NCBI RefSeq assembly: GCF_040786285.1
Contig: NZ_JBFMKQ010000004.1
Span: 520,936-584,935 of the forward strand
Source of the DNA: Aquimarina sp040786285
GTDB lineage: Bacteria > Bacteroidota > Bacteroidia > Flavobacteriales > Flavobacteriaceae
DNA: 64,000 nucleotides
Reading direction: 5' to 3'
Shown piece after piece: positions 17,910-26,327 of the stretch. The stretch's first letter is position 1; the number at the start of each line of letters is the position of its first letter. A program made the position numbers and the translations under genes. Below the pieces are notes generated by a model that saw only the letters and a list, made by a program, of their open reading frames with translations, searched no databases and was not told the origin of the DNA.

Positions 17910-18896
17910 TTATTTAAATTTAGGAATTGTATTTTCTGCATCAATATATTTAGGGACTTCAGGATTTAAAGTTTCTCCCGAAATAACTTTTTTATATAAC
18001 TCTAGATATTTTTCTGTCATAACTTTAGAGTTAAAATACTTTACAGCGTGATCATGACATCGTTTGGGGTTATAGTCAAATTCTTTAATAGCTTTAGCAA
18101 TTTCATCAGAGCTTGTTCCTGTAAATCCAACTTCCGGGGTTATCAACTCTTCTAACGAACCGTTTTTAGTTCCAAATACGGCACAACCTGCGTACATACT
18201 TTCGGTAATTGCGATGCCAAATGGTTCGTGCCAAACTACAGGAAAAACTAAAGCTTTCGAATTCTGAGCAACTTTCATTTTCACATCATTTTCGACCATT
18301 CCGTGAAAAATGATATTTGGATTTAGAATATATTTTAACCCTCTTTTAATATTGCGAGAATCCCATCGTTTTCCTCCCATAACGTGGAGTTTATTTCCGG
18401 ATTTAAGGGCAATTTTTGCGGTTCCGAATAGATTTTTTACTTTCCAGGAGGCTTTGGCCAGAAAGTGGAGATACGTTCTTTCGCTACTCAAATCAGGATC
18501 TGGGTAATCATCCCAATCAATCCCATTATATACAAATGCAGATGAACCATATCTTTTTGCATGATTTTTTGATACAAAAACCATGTTTTTATCTAATACT
18601 CTTTCTGGAGCCGGGTTGCCTTCCATGGTAAAAATATAAGGTTTGCCCACCGTTTCATGTAGTGAATAAAAAAGATGAACAACATCTACATCCTCTGGTA
18701 TCTGGCTCTGAAAATCTTTTTCTTCATCATAAGGTATAACAGTTGCAAAATCAGAATATGAACCTTTTTTTGTTAAAAAATACACTTCGTGTCCCATCTT
18801 AACTAACTCCTTCCCTAAACCCCAAATAACGCGCTCAGTACCTCCATATTTTTTTGCTGGGAGAGTAGCAGTTCTGTCTTCGATAAGTATTTTCAT
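17910..18896 (-). CDS. Glycosyltransferase family 4 protein
   Basis: A 328-residue GT-B fold enzyme. The glycine-rich N-terminal acceptor side reads KKYGGTERVIWGLGKELVKMGHEVYFL, and the donor-binding EX7E-like region reads VVWHEPFGIAITESMYAGCAVFGT near residue 220, followed by GSLEELI. It transfers a sugar from a nucleotide donor, probably onto a cell-surface glycan. It is divergent from the next GT gene across a 95-base region, and belongs to the envelope-glycan cluster at 17.9-23.6 kb. Confidence 0.92.
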   Translation of the reverse strand: MKILIEDRTATLPAKKYGGTERVIWGLGKELVKMGHEVYFLTKKGSYSDFATVIPYDEEKDFQSQIPEDVDVVHLFYSLHETVGKPYIFTMEGNPAPERVLDKNMVFVSKNHAKRYGSSAFVYNGIDWDDYPDPDLSSERTYLHFLAKASWKVKNLFGTAKIALKSGNKLHVMGGKRWDSRNIKRGLKYILNPNIIFHGMVENDVKMKVAQNSKALVFPVVWHEPFGIAITESMYAGCAVFGTKNGSLEELITPEVGFTGTSSDEIAKAIKEFDYNPKRCHDHAVKYFNSKVMTEKYLELYKKVISGETLNPEVPKYIDAENTIPKFK

Positions 18897-18960
18897 TTTT
18901 TGTTTAAAATTTATATTAAATGTTATTTTTGTTATCCCTATTAAAAAATCTAAATTACTA

Positions 18961-18968
18961 TATATTTG
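18961..18968 (+). promoter_or_regulatory. -7 box TATATTTG upstream of the glycan operon
   Basis: TATATTTG fits the TAnnTTTG consensus 24 bases before the ATG of the first plus-strand glycosyltransferase gene. No TTG lies at the preferred distance (nearest TTTG is 29 bases away), so the promoter is only half supported. Confidence 0.4.
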
Positions 18969-18991
18969 TCGATATATCTATAAGATAATTT

Positions 18992-20098
18992 ATGAAAGTT
19001 TTACATGTCTCTGGAGCTAGAAGTTGGGGAGGAAATGAACAACAGTTATTATATTTGGTAGAGGAACTAAACTCATACGGAGTTGAACAGTCTTTATTTT
19101 GTTTTGAAAACACTCCTTTAGTCGAAAAAATTAAGGGGCAAAATATTACTATCATTTCAATCCCTTATATAAAAGCTCGTAAGAAGGGGTATAGAAAACA
19201 ATTGAAAAATGCTGTAGCGGAACACCGGTTTGATCTTCTTCATTTACACACTAGTGATGCAGTTACAGGATATATGATAACCGACCTTTTACATAAGCTT
19301 AAAGTGAAAGCAGTTTTTTCAAAAAAAGGTATCGGAAGTAGCGTTAGCTTTTTGAGTAAGCTTAAGTATAATTATAAGAATATTCATAAGGTTTTATGTG
19401 TGTCTAAAATTGTTTCTGATTATTTTAAAGGGGTGTTGTATACTAAAAACCACACTAAGCTGTGTGTAGTTTATGATGGGGTAAAGGTGAATGATCAAAG
19501 TGAAGAGGCTATCCCGTTTCATAATATCAGAAAAGAATTGAATCTTGCTGAAGATTGTAAAATCATTGGTAATATAGCAAACCATACTAAAGCTAAAGAT
19601 CTTAAAACCTTAGTAAAGACTTTGGATATTATAGTGAATAAAGAAAATAGGAAAGACATACACTTTGTTCAGATTGGTGAGTTTTCAAAACGAACCCAAG
19701 AACTTAAAGATATGGTTTTAGAGTATGGGTTAGAAGATTATATATCGTTTATTGGTTTTAAAAATGAAGCAGCATCAATTTTACCTCAATTTGATATATA
19801 TCTTATGACATCTGAGCGAGAAGGTGGGCCGACAACAGTTTTAGAAGCATTTTATAAGAAAGTGCCTGTGGTTTCGACTAAAGTTGGGATGGTAAACGAA
19901 GCGATAGAAGATGCTGTAAATGGGTTTATTGCACCAGTTGGAGATTATGAAACACTTGGAGAAAAGATATTAATATTACTTCAGGATGATACGCTAAGAA
20001 ACTCTTTTACTAAAATCTCTTTTAAAAGACTTATGGATTCTTATACCACAAAACACTTAGGGATAAACACATATAATGTATATAAAGAAGTCGTTTAA
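18992..20098 (+). CDS. Glycosyltransferase family 4 protein
   Basis: A 368-residue GT-B enzyme. The N-terminus MKVLHVSGARSWGGNEQQLLYLVEEL is typical, the donor-site region reads IYLMTSEREGGPTTVLEAFYKKVPVVST near residue 275 with the EX7E glutamates, and NGFIAPVGD follows. It overlaps the next gene at a TAATG junction, so translation is probably coupled. The acceptor is likely a lipid-linked or lipopolysaccharide-core sugar given the neighbours, which is inference. Confidence 0.92.
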   Translation: MKVLHVSGARSWGGNEQQLLYLVEELNSYGVEQSLFCFENTPLVEKIKGQNITIISIPYIKARKKGYRKQLKNAVAEHRFDLLHLHTSDAVTGYMITDLLHKLKVKAVFSKKGIGSSVSFLSKLKYNYKNIHKVLCVSKIVSDYFKGVLYTKNHTKLCVVYDGVKVNDQSEEAIPFHNIRKELNLAEDCKIIGNIANHTKAKDLKTLVKTLDIIVNKENRKDIHFVQIGEFSKRTQELKDMVLEYGLEDYISFIGFKNEAASILPQFDIYLMTSEREGGPTTVLEAFYKKVPVVSTKVGMVNEAIEDAVNGFIAPVGDYETLGEKILILLQDDTLRNSFTKISFKRLMDSYTTKHLGINTYNVYKEVV

Positions 20099-20895
20099 TG
20101 ATAGTTAAATCAGCACTTATTATATCAACATATAATTGGCCTGAAGCACTTTCACTAGTACTTCAGAGTGTCATTAAGCAAAGCTTGTTGACAAACGAGG
20201 TCTTGATAGCAGATGATGGTTCTGATGATCAAACCCGAGATGTAATAGAAAGATTCAAAAAACAAATAAACGTACCTGTTAAACATGTATGGCACGAAGA
20301 TTCTGGGTTTAGGAAAGGAAAAATTTTAAATAAAGCTATCGCATCTACAGATGCAGACTATATTATCGAAGTTGATGGAGATTGTATCTTGCAAAAAGAT
20401 TTTATTAAAGATCACCTTGGTTTTATAAAAAAAGGTGTTTTTCTTTATGGCTCTAGAGTAAATATTCAAAAAGACTATTTACCAACATTGTTTAAAAAAC
20501 AAAAAACATCTTTTAACCTTTTGTCAACAGGTATTAAAAAAAGGACTAGAGCAATACGAATTCCGTTTTTAGGATACCTTTTTACCTCTAAATCAAAATT
20601 GTCTAAGAAGGTAAGAGGGTGTAACATATCTTTTTGGCGAGAAGATATAATCAAAGTAAATGGCTATAATGAATCTATTGAGGGCTGGGGTAGAGAGGAT
20701 AGTGAATTGATTGTAAGGATGTTAAATAATGGTTGTGTGGGTAGGAGATTACGATACCGAGGGATAGTGTATCATATTTGGCATCATGAAAAATCTAGAG
20801 ATAAAGTTAAAGAGAATGACGAAATTCAAAGACTTTCGCAAGAAAAGGATTTAATTTGGTGCGAAAATGGAATAGATAAATACAGTAACAATTAA
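20098..20895 (+). CDS. Glycosyltransferase family 2 protein with galactosyltransferase-type C-terminal domain
   Basis: A 265-residue GT-A enzyme. The nucleotide-sugar motif is SALIISTYNWPEALSLVL then IADDGSDDQT; the metal-binding aspartates are in IIEVDGDCIL near residue 90 (a DxD variant). The C-terminal part GCNISFWREDIIKVNGYN and GWGREDSELIVRML near 200 match the Glyco_transf_7C-type domain. It lies between a GT4 gene (1-base overlap) and a WaaP-like gene (5-base gap), so it is part of one transcription unit of three. Confidence 0.92.
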   Translation: MIVKSALIISTYNWPEALSLVLQSVIKQSLLTNEVLIADDGSDDQTRDVIERFKKQINVPVKHVWHEDSGFRKGKILNKAIASTDADYIIEVDGDCILQKDFIKDHLGFIKKGVFLYGSRVNIQKDYLPTLFKKQKTSFNLLSTGIKKRTRAIRIPFLGYLFTSKSKLSKKVRGCNISFWREDIIKVNGYNESIEGWGREDSELIVRMLNNGCVGRRLRYRGIVYHIWHHEKSRDKVKENDEIQRLSQEKDLIWCENGIDKYSNN

Positions 20896-20900
20896 AAAAG

Positions 20901-21698
20901 ATGCAAAACCGATTTGTAGTACATTCTTCTCAAACTCTTCTCAAACCTGAGATAAGAAATGCAATTGACAATTTTGAAGCGTATGAAGATATTCTTGGAG
21001 AAGCTGAGCGTAATGTGATAAAAATTGTCACCATTAATGATAAAAAGTACACCATTAAATCATTTAAAGTGCCTAATATTATTAATCAGGTCGCATATCG
21101 TTTTTTTAGAAAGTCAAAAGCCGAACGATCTTTTTCTTACGCTAATAAATTACTTAAGTTAGGGATTAATACACCATTTCCTGTAGCATATGATTTATAT
21201 ATGTCTTCTTTCTTATTTAAAAGAAGTTATTATGTTAGTGACCTTGTAGATTGTGATTTAACATATAGAGAATTAACTACAGATTTTTCTATTCCTGATT
21301 ATGATAAGATCCTTAGGGCGTTTACTCGATTCACCTTCAAATTACATGAAAAAGGAATAAACTTTTTGGATCATTCTCCTGGCAATACATTAATAAAAAG
21401 AGAAGGGGATGGGTATGAATTTTATTTAGTAGATCTTAATCGTATGCAATTTGGAGAAATGGATTTTAATACCAGAATTAAAAATTTTGTAAAGCTTACT
21501 ATTCATGAATCGATGGTAAAAACAATGAGTAATGAGTATGCTAAATGCACTGGTGAAGATGAAAAAAAGATATTTGATCTCATGTGGAAGTATACCAGAG
21601 AGTTTCAGCATCGGTTTTATCGAAAAATTAGACTTAAAAAAAGGATATTTTTCTGGAAAAAAAAGTACAAAACTATTCCTTCTGACTCTCCGATTTAA
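20901..21698 (+). CDS. Lipopolysaccharide core kinase-like protein (Kdo/WaaP family)
   Basis: A 265-residue protein with the WaaP/KdkA kinase-fold pattern. An IKSF segment near residue 53 may hold the ATP-binding lysine; AERSFSYANKLLKLGINTPFPVA near 78 is the conserved helix-C region; LHEKGINFLDHSPGNTLI near 153 is the catalytic loop with D and N five residues apart; YLVDLNRMQF near 180 is the metal aspartate. Such enzymes phosphorylate lipid A-core sugars (heptose or Kdo). Its 3' end overlaps the convergent GT2 gene by 26 bases. Confidence 0.85.
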   Translation: MQNRFVVHSSQTLLKPEIRNAIDNFEAYEDILGEAERNVIKIVTINDKKYTIKSFKVPNIINQVAYRFFRKSKAERSFSYANKLLKLGINTPFPVAYDLYMSSFLFKRSYYVSDLVDCDLTYRELTTDFSIPDYDKILRAFTRFTFKLHEKGINFLDHSPGNTLIKREGDGYEFYLVDLNRMQFGEMDFNTRIKNFVKLTIHESMVKTMSNEYAKCTGEDEKKIFDLMWKYTREFQHRFYRKIRLKKRIFFWKKKYKTIPSDSPI

Positions 21699-22440
21699 TT
21701 AACTCTCTTAATTTGATATACTTCAGAAAAGTTAAATGTGCCGTCTGAATGCAAATAACAAATCCATTTAGACCATCAAGAAATCCCAGTCGTAAGAAAT
21801 AGGCCTTGAAAAATGCCCAGGTTGGATTAAAGAAAATTTTCCAGAGTGTTGCTTTTTTTCCTAGCTCATGATAAGAATGTGCCGATATTGTCGAGAATTT
21901 TTCAATTTGCGAATTGTAGGCACTATAGGTAGGGTAGTTCCAATGCAGGATATCTCCTTTTAGTTTTCCACAGTTTTTTGGGTTGTATAATTTGTAAGAA
22001 TCATGAGGGTTAATACCTTTCCATTCTCCTTTCCCTTTTTTGAAAGCCCTTAGTTTTTTATCAGGATACCAATCAGAATGATTAATCCATTGTCCACAAA
22101 AATTATTATAGCGATTCATGTAATACCCATCATGAACCCAATTGGATTTTAATTGTATTAAAGTTTTTTGAAGCTCTGGTGATAAGGCTTCATCTCCATC
22201 AAGCGAAATAATATGATCGTAAGAAGCTTGTTCTATTACAAAATTCTTCTGCTCTTTGTATCCAAGAAATTTTTGTTTAACAAATTTAACGTTATATTTT
22301 TTACAAATTTCTTCGGTTCTATCTGTCGAAAAAGAATCTACAACGACAATCTCATCAACTACTCCTTGGAGCGATGCAAGACATTCTTCGATTTTTCTTT
22401 CTTCATTATATGTAATAATAACTCCAGAGAGTTTAACCAT
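21673..22440 (-). CDS. Glycosyltransferase family 2 protein (WaaE/KdtX-like)
   Basis: A 255-residue GT-A enzyme. The N-terminus reads LSGVIITYNEERKIEECLASLQGVVDEIVVVDSFSTDRTEEI, typical of the LPS-core beta-glucosyltransferase WaaE/KdtX group, and the DxD-like metal site is in IISLDGDEALSPEL near residue 78. DGYYMNRYNNFCGQWINHSDWYPDKKLR near 110 is also characteristic of that group. The C-terminal third carries a hydrophobic stretch near residue 205. It probably adds a core sugar. It lies 71 bases downstream of the GT9 gene on the same strand. Confidence 0.9.
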   Translation of the reverse strand: MVKLSGVIITYNEERKIEECLASLQGVVDEIVVVDSFSTDRTEEICKKYNVKFVKQKFLGYKEQKNFVIEQASYDHIISLDGDEALSPELQKTLIQLKSNWVHDGYYMNRYNNFCGQWINHSDWYPDKKLRAFKKGKGEWKGINPHDSYKLYNPKNCGKLKGDILHWNYPTYSAYNSQIEKFSTISAHSYHELGKKATLWKIFFNPTWAFFKAYFLRLGFLDGLNGFVICIQTAHLTFLKYIKLRELIKSESQKE

Positions 22441-22511
22441 AAGTTGAGTTGATTTTGTGAGTTATGCGTATAAAAATAGGTATTTTTTAAAGTATTGGTG
22501 TTTCATAAGAT

Positions 22512-23576
22512 CTATTCTATAGTTTGAATTAAATAATTCCTGAGTTTAGGGATAATTAATTCTGAAGAAAATTCCTTATATAAATCTAATGCTTTATCCT
22601 TCATGTTTTTAGGTGATACGTTGCCATATAATTCTGGTTTTACATCTATTAAATGTATAGAATCGTGTTCAATTCCATCTTCAAACATATTCCAATCTTT
22701 TTTTATAATCCATGGAGAAAAAATGGTAAAAGAAGGGACATCAATTGCTTTAGCTATGTTTACGGCTCCACCTTCATTACCAATTAGCATGTTGCAGTGG
22801 GATAGAATTGCAATAAACCCTCTTAAACTCTTTGCGTATACGTTAAAATGTATGTTGTTTTGCGTTGCCGGATATGTGAGATCATAAATGGCTTTGGCAT
22901 CTTTTTCCTGACTAGGCATATAATTAAAAAGAACACTGGCTTTTGTTACAGAAACAATTTCATCAATTACTCTTGCCATATCTTTAAAAGGGAGTGTTTT
23001 TATCGGCTCACTACCTAGTACACTAATCATTACTATAGGCTTTTTTGTTTTTATTCCATTGGATTCTAAAAACTCTTTAGCTCTTTCCTTTTCTTCCTCT
23101 GTAAGCCATATTTTTGGTCTCAAAATTTCTGTTGCGATTCGATCTTCAGGAAGGACTAATCGTAACCTGTTTTCTATAGAAGTACTGGCGTTAGTTATTG
23201 GTTTAGTTTTTCTATGAATAACTTTGGTGTATAACAACTGCGTGTACCACTTATAAAAAGATACTCTTTTTGGAGCTCCAGAAAATAAGGTGATCAGATT
23301 ACTTTCTAGTTTTCCGAAAGCATCTATAACAAGATCGTACTTAGTTTTTCTTATTTGTTTCAAGAACAAGAAAAATGCTTTTTTGCTATCCCGATATTCT
23401 TGTTTAAACTCTATAATATTATCAAAAAAAGAGTTGTTCTTGACTACAGGTATAGTATTAGAGTTAATTAAATAATCAATAGTAGCATCAGGATACTCTT
23501 TTCGTAGAGTTTCGCATATGATGGTGCTTGTGAGAACATCACCAATCATTTTTTGTTGTATGACTAATATTTTCAT
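22512..23576 (-). CDS. Glycosyltransferase family 9 (heptosyltransferase-like)
   Basis: A 354-residue protein of the ADP-heptose:LPS heptosyltransferase type. It starts MKILVIQQKMIGDVLTSTIICETLRKEYPDA, where the usual glycine/aspartate loop (xxIGDVLxxxP-like) is present, and has a C-terminal donor-site segment CNMLIGNEGGAVNIAKAIDVPSFTIFSP near residue 275, matching the D/N-GG/HxA region. It would add heptose to the lipopolysaccharide inner core. It stands first of the two minus-strand glycan genes, after the dapD terminator. Confidence 0.92.
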   Translation of the reverse strand: MKILVIQQKMIGDVLTSTIICETLRKEYPDATIDYLINSNTIPVVKNNSFFDNIIEFKQEYRDSKKAFFLFLKQIRKTKYDLVIDAFGKLESNLITLFSGAPKRVSFYKWYTQLLYTKVIHRKTKPITNASTSIENRLRLVLPEDRIATEILRPKIWLTEEEKERAKEFLESNGIKTKKPIVMISVLGSEPIKTLPFKDMARVIDEIVSVTKASVLFNYMPSQEKDAKAIYDLTYPATQNNIHFNVYAKSLRGFIAILSHCNMLIGNEGGAVNIAKAIDVPSFTIFSPWIIKKDWNMFEDGIEHDSIHLIDVKPELYGNVSPKNMKDKALDLYKEFSSELIIPKLRNYLIQTIE

Positions 23577-23595
23577 AAACTATTGATCAAAAGAA

Positions 23596-23631
23596 TTGAG
23601 TTTGTCTCGGTTTGTTTCAAGACAAACTCAA
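23596..23631 (-). terminator. Terminator-like hairpin after dapD
   Basis: TTGAGTTTGTCT (23596-23607) pairs perfectly with AGACAAACTCAA (23620-23631) with a 12-base loop. It lies 17 bases beyond the dapD stop. The T-run on this strand is short, so termination efficiency is uncertain. Confidence 0.6.
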
Positions 23632-23647
23632 ATTTTAATACCTTCTA

Positions 23648-24463
23648 TTAAACGGCTACATCATATTCGCGAAGCGCATCATTAAGAGAAGTTTTTTTAT
23701 CTGTACTTTCTTTACGTTTACCAATTATCAAAGCACAAGGTACATTATATTCACCAGCAGCAAATTTTTTAGTATAACTTCCAGGTATTACAACTGATCT
23801 GGCAGGTACCACTCCTTTTCTTTCTACTGGAGTGTCACCGGTTACATCAATGATTTTAGTAGATGCTGTTAATACTACATTTGCACCTAGGACAGCTTCT
23901 TTTTCTACTCGTACTCCCTCTACTACAATACAACGAGAGCCTATAAATGCACTATCTTCAATAATAACAGGTGCTGCCTGTAAAGGTTCTAATACACCTC
24001 CAATACCAACACCTCCACTTAAGTGTACATTTTTACCGATTTGGGCGCAACTACCTACTGTAGCCCACGTATCCACCATTGTTCCTTCATCTACATAAGC
24101 ACCAATGTTTACATAACTTGGCATTAAAATAGTGCCTGGAGAAATATATGCACCATGGCGGGCAACAGCATTAGGTACTACTCTAATTCCCTTAGCTTCG
24201 TATCCTTTTTTTAATGGAATTTTATCATGATACTCAAAAATACCTGCCTCGAGAGTTTCCATTTTTTGAATAGGAAAGTATAATACAACCCCTTTTTTTA
24301 TCCATTCATTCACTTGCCATCCATTCTCTGTGGGTTCTGCTACTCTTAATTTTCCTGCATCTAATAAATTAACTACTTCTCTTATGGCATCTTGGGTAGT
24401 TGATTCTTTTAAAAGCTCTCTATTATTCCAGGCTTTTTCTATGGTTTCTTTTAGTTGGTTCAT
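23648..24463 (-). CDS. dapD: 2,3,4,5-tetrahydropyridine-2,6-dicarboxylate N-succinyltransferase
   Basis: A 271-residue trimeric left-handed beta-helix acyltransferase, full length. The hexapeptide-repeat region spans about residues 105-225 (VVPNAVARHGAYISPGTILM, YVNIGAYVDEGTMVDTWATVGSCAQIG, then SAFIGSRCIVVEG). It succinylates tetrahydrodipicolinate from succinyl-CoA in the lysine and meso-diaminopimelate pathway, so it supplies peptidoglycan precursors. It starts at ATG 24461-24463 and is divergent from ruvX. Confidence 0.97.
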   Translation of the reverse strand: MNQLKETIEKAWNNRELLKESTTQDAIREVVNLLDAGKLRVAEPTENGWQVNEWIKKGVVLYFPIQKMETLEAGIFEYHDKIPLKKGYEAKGIRVVPNAVARHGAYISPGTILMPSYVNIGAYVDEGTMVDTWATVGSCAQIGKNVHLSGGVGIGGVLEPLQAAPVIIEDSAFIGSRCIVVEGVRVEKEAVLGANVVLTASTKIIDVTGDTPVERKGVVPARSVVIPGSYTKKFAAGEYNVPCALIIGKRKESTDKKTSLNDALREYDVAV

Positions 24464-24569
24464 TGATTAAAAATTTTGGTAAAGATACTAGCTTAACTCA
24501 AAAAACATATCGATTTGCAATATTTTAGGAAACCATTAATAAATAAGATGTTTATTTGACATAATATCA

Positions 24570-24577
24570 TATTTTTG
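24570..24577 (+). promoter_or_regulatory. -7 box TATTTTTG upstream of ruvX
   Basis: TATTTTTG fits the TAnnTTTG consensus 14 bases upstream of the ruvX ATG, implying a short leader. The only TTTG upstream is 11 bases away, too close for a good -33 element. Confidence 0.5.
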
Positions 24578-24591
24578 CAGAAAATATATAG

Positions 24592-25002
24592 ATGGCACGG
24601 ATTTTGGCAATAGATTATGGAGGTAAACGTTGTGGTATTGCAGTTACAGACGAGTCCAAAATAATTGCTTCTGGATTAACTACAGTTGATACTAAGAATC
24701 TATTGTCTTGGTTAAAGGAGTATGTGTCTAAAGAAGTTGTAGAGCTTTTTGTGGTTGGAGAACCTAAAAGATTGCATGGTGAGCCTTCAGAAAGTGAAAA
24801 GCTAATACAGCCTTTTTTAGAGAAATTAGCTAAAGAATTACCCGAGATACCAGTAAAAAGAATAGATGAACGTTTTACATCTAAAATTGCGTTTGATACT
24901 ATGATTGCTAGTGGTATTTCAAAAAAGAAAAGAAGAGATAAAGCATTAGTTGATCAAATTAGTGCAACAATAATATTGCAAGATTATCTTTATAATTTAT
25001 AA
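24592..25002 (+). CDS. ruvX: Putative pre-16S rRNA nuclease / Holliday junction resolvase (YqgF family)
   Basis: A 136-residue RNase H-fold protein. DYGGKRCGIAVTD at residues 7-19 carries the first catalytic aspartate, RIDERFTSKIA near 91 and the C-terminal DQISATIILQDYL near 122 complete the site. In E. coli the homologue matures the 16S rRNA 5' end; the resolvase role is older annotation. The def gene starts 33 bases later on the same strand, an arrangement common in this group. Confidence 0.95.
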   Translation: MARILAIDYGGKRCGIAVTDESKIIASGLTTVDTKNLLSWLKEYVSKEVVELFVVGEPKRLHGEPSESEKLIQPFLEKLAKELPEIPVKRIDERFTSKIAFDTMIASGISKKKRRDKALVDQISATIILQDYLYNL

Positions 25003-25035
25003 TTATACAGTATTAAATAGAAATTATTCATTGAT

Positions 25036-25626
25036 ATGATTTTTCCCATTGTAGCATACGGTGACCCGGTATTGAAGAAAAAAGCAAAAGAGATAGAGAA
25101 AGATTATCCTAAACTCTCTGAGCTTATTGAGAATATGTTTGAAACTATGTATAATGCCCATGGTGTTGGATTAGCAGCACCTCAAATTGGTCTTCCTATA
25201 CGTTTGTTTCTTGTAGATGCAGAACCTTTTTCTGAAGATGATGAATTGTCTGACGAAGAGGCAAATGAGTTGAAAGATTTTAAAAAGGTGTTTATCAATG
25301 CAACCATTCTCGAAGAAACTGGAGAAGAGTGGGCTTTTACCGAAGGATGTCTAAGTATTCCTGATATTAGAGAAGATGTGTTTCGTAATGAAACCATTAC
25401 GATTAATTATTTTGATGAGAATTTTGTTGAACATACAGAAACCTATGGCGGTTTGGCTGCAAGGGTAATTCAGCATGAATACGATCACATAGAAGGAGTT
25501 TTATTTACAGATAAACTATCCAGCTTAAAAAAACGTTTAATAAAAGGAAAACTGGCAAATATTTCTAAAGGGAAAATTAATTCAGAATATCGAATGCGTT
25601 TTCCTTTGATAAAAAAGGGTAGATAA
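25036..25626 (+). CDS. def: Peptide deformylase
   Basis: A 196-residue iron/zinc-dependent deformylase with all three motifs: GVGLAAPQIGLP near residue 46, EGCLSIP near 106 (metal cysteine), and QHEYDHIEGVLF near 148 (metal histidines and catalytic glutamate). It removes the formyl group from nascent N-terminal methionine. An acidic insert (EDDELSDEEANELKDF) between the first two motifs is typical of Bacteroidota type I/III-like enzymes. It lies between ruvX and the DUF5606 gene. Confidence 0.97.
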   Translation: MIFPIVAYGDPVLKKKAKEIEKDYPKLSELIENMFETMYNAHGVGLAAPQIGLPIRLFLVDAEPFSEDDELSDEEANELKDFKKVFINATILEETGEEWAFTEGCLSIPDIREDVFRNETITINYFDENFVEHTETYGGLAARVIQHEYDHIEGVLFTDKLSSLKKRLIKGKLANISKGKINSEYRMRFPLIKKGR

Positions 25627-25702
25627 TTAAATTTTTATATTGGTCAATGTTTGATTTTCTGAAACGAACTACAGATATTTGCCAACTTTGAATAATATAT
25701 AT

Positions 25703-26122
25703 ATGAGCTTAGATAAAATACTAGCAATTTCAGGTAAACCTGGGTTATATGAATTAAAAACACAAACCCGAAGTGGATTTGTAGCAGAATCTTTATTAGA
25801 CGGAAAGAGATTGTCGGTAAGTATTAGACATAATGTTAGTGTACTTAGCGAAATTGCAATTTATACATTTACAGAAGAAGTTCCGCTAAAAGATATTTTT
25901 AGAAAGATTCAGGAAAAAGAAAATGGAGAACAGGCTATAAGTCATAAAGAGTCTAAGAATAAATTAGAAGACTATTTTAGTGAGATACTACCAGATTATG
26001 ATGAAGATAGAGTATACGCTAGTGATATAAAAAAAGTGATACATTGGTATAATATTCTACATTCTAAAGGCATAACAGACTTTTCAGAAAATGAAGATAA
26101 TGCTTCAGAAGAAGAGGAATAA
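25703..26122 (+). CDS. DUF5606 family protein
   Basis: A 139-residue protein from the ATG at 25703 (MSLDKILAISGKPGLYEL); an upstream TTG at 25679 would add eight residues of poor similarity and is not preferred. The family is widespread in Bacteroidota and usually sits beside def and ruvX, as here. The function is unknown. The N-terminal half is compact (VAESLLDGKRLSVSIRHNVSVLSEIAIYT), and the C-terminus is an acidic tail. It ends just before a strong terminator. Confidence 0.88.
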   Translation: MSLDKILAISGKPGLYELKTQTRSGFVAESLLDGKRLSVSIRHNVSVLSEIAIYTFTEEVPLKDIFRKIQEKENGEQAISHKESKNKLEDYFSEILPDYDEDRVYASDIKKVIHWYNILHSKGITDFSENEDNASEEEE

Positions 26123-26140
26123 TAAAAATGTAATTTTAAA

Positions 26141-26180
26141 AAAGCAAAATCCTGGTATGCACCAGGATTTTGCTTTTTTA
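26141..26180 (+). terminator. Strong intrinsic terminator after the ruvX-def-DUF5606 unit
   Basis: AAAGCAAAATCCTGGT (26141-26156) pairs perfectly with ACCAGGATTTTGCTTT (26161-26176) around a 4-base loop, followed by a T-rich end. This 16-bp stem is among the longest in the window. Confidence 0.9.
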
Positions 26181-26280
26181 ATAGGGTCAATTCATTATCA
26201 GTTTTTAGGTTGTTAAAGGAATGTGGGTAAATTGCATAAATATTGCTTAATTTTCAAGGTACCAATTCATGACTTCTTTG

Positions 26281-26288
26281 TATTTTTG
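26281..26288 (+). promoter_or_regulatory. -7 box TATTTTTG upstream of pyrG
   Basis: TATTTTTG fits TAnnTTTG, 39 bases upstream of the pyrG ATG. A TTG at 26243-26245 is too far away to be a normal -33 box, so only the -7 element is supported. Confidence 0.5.
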
Positions 26289-26327
26289 CGCAAAATTTAA
26301 ATACAACCTTACAAATATTTAGTGTAC

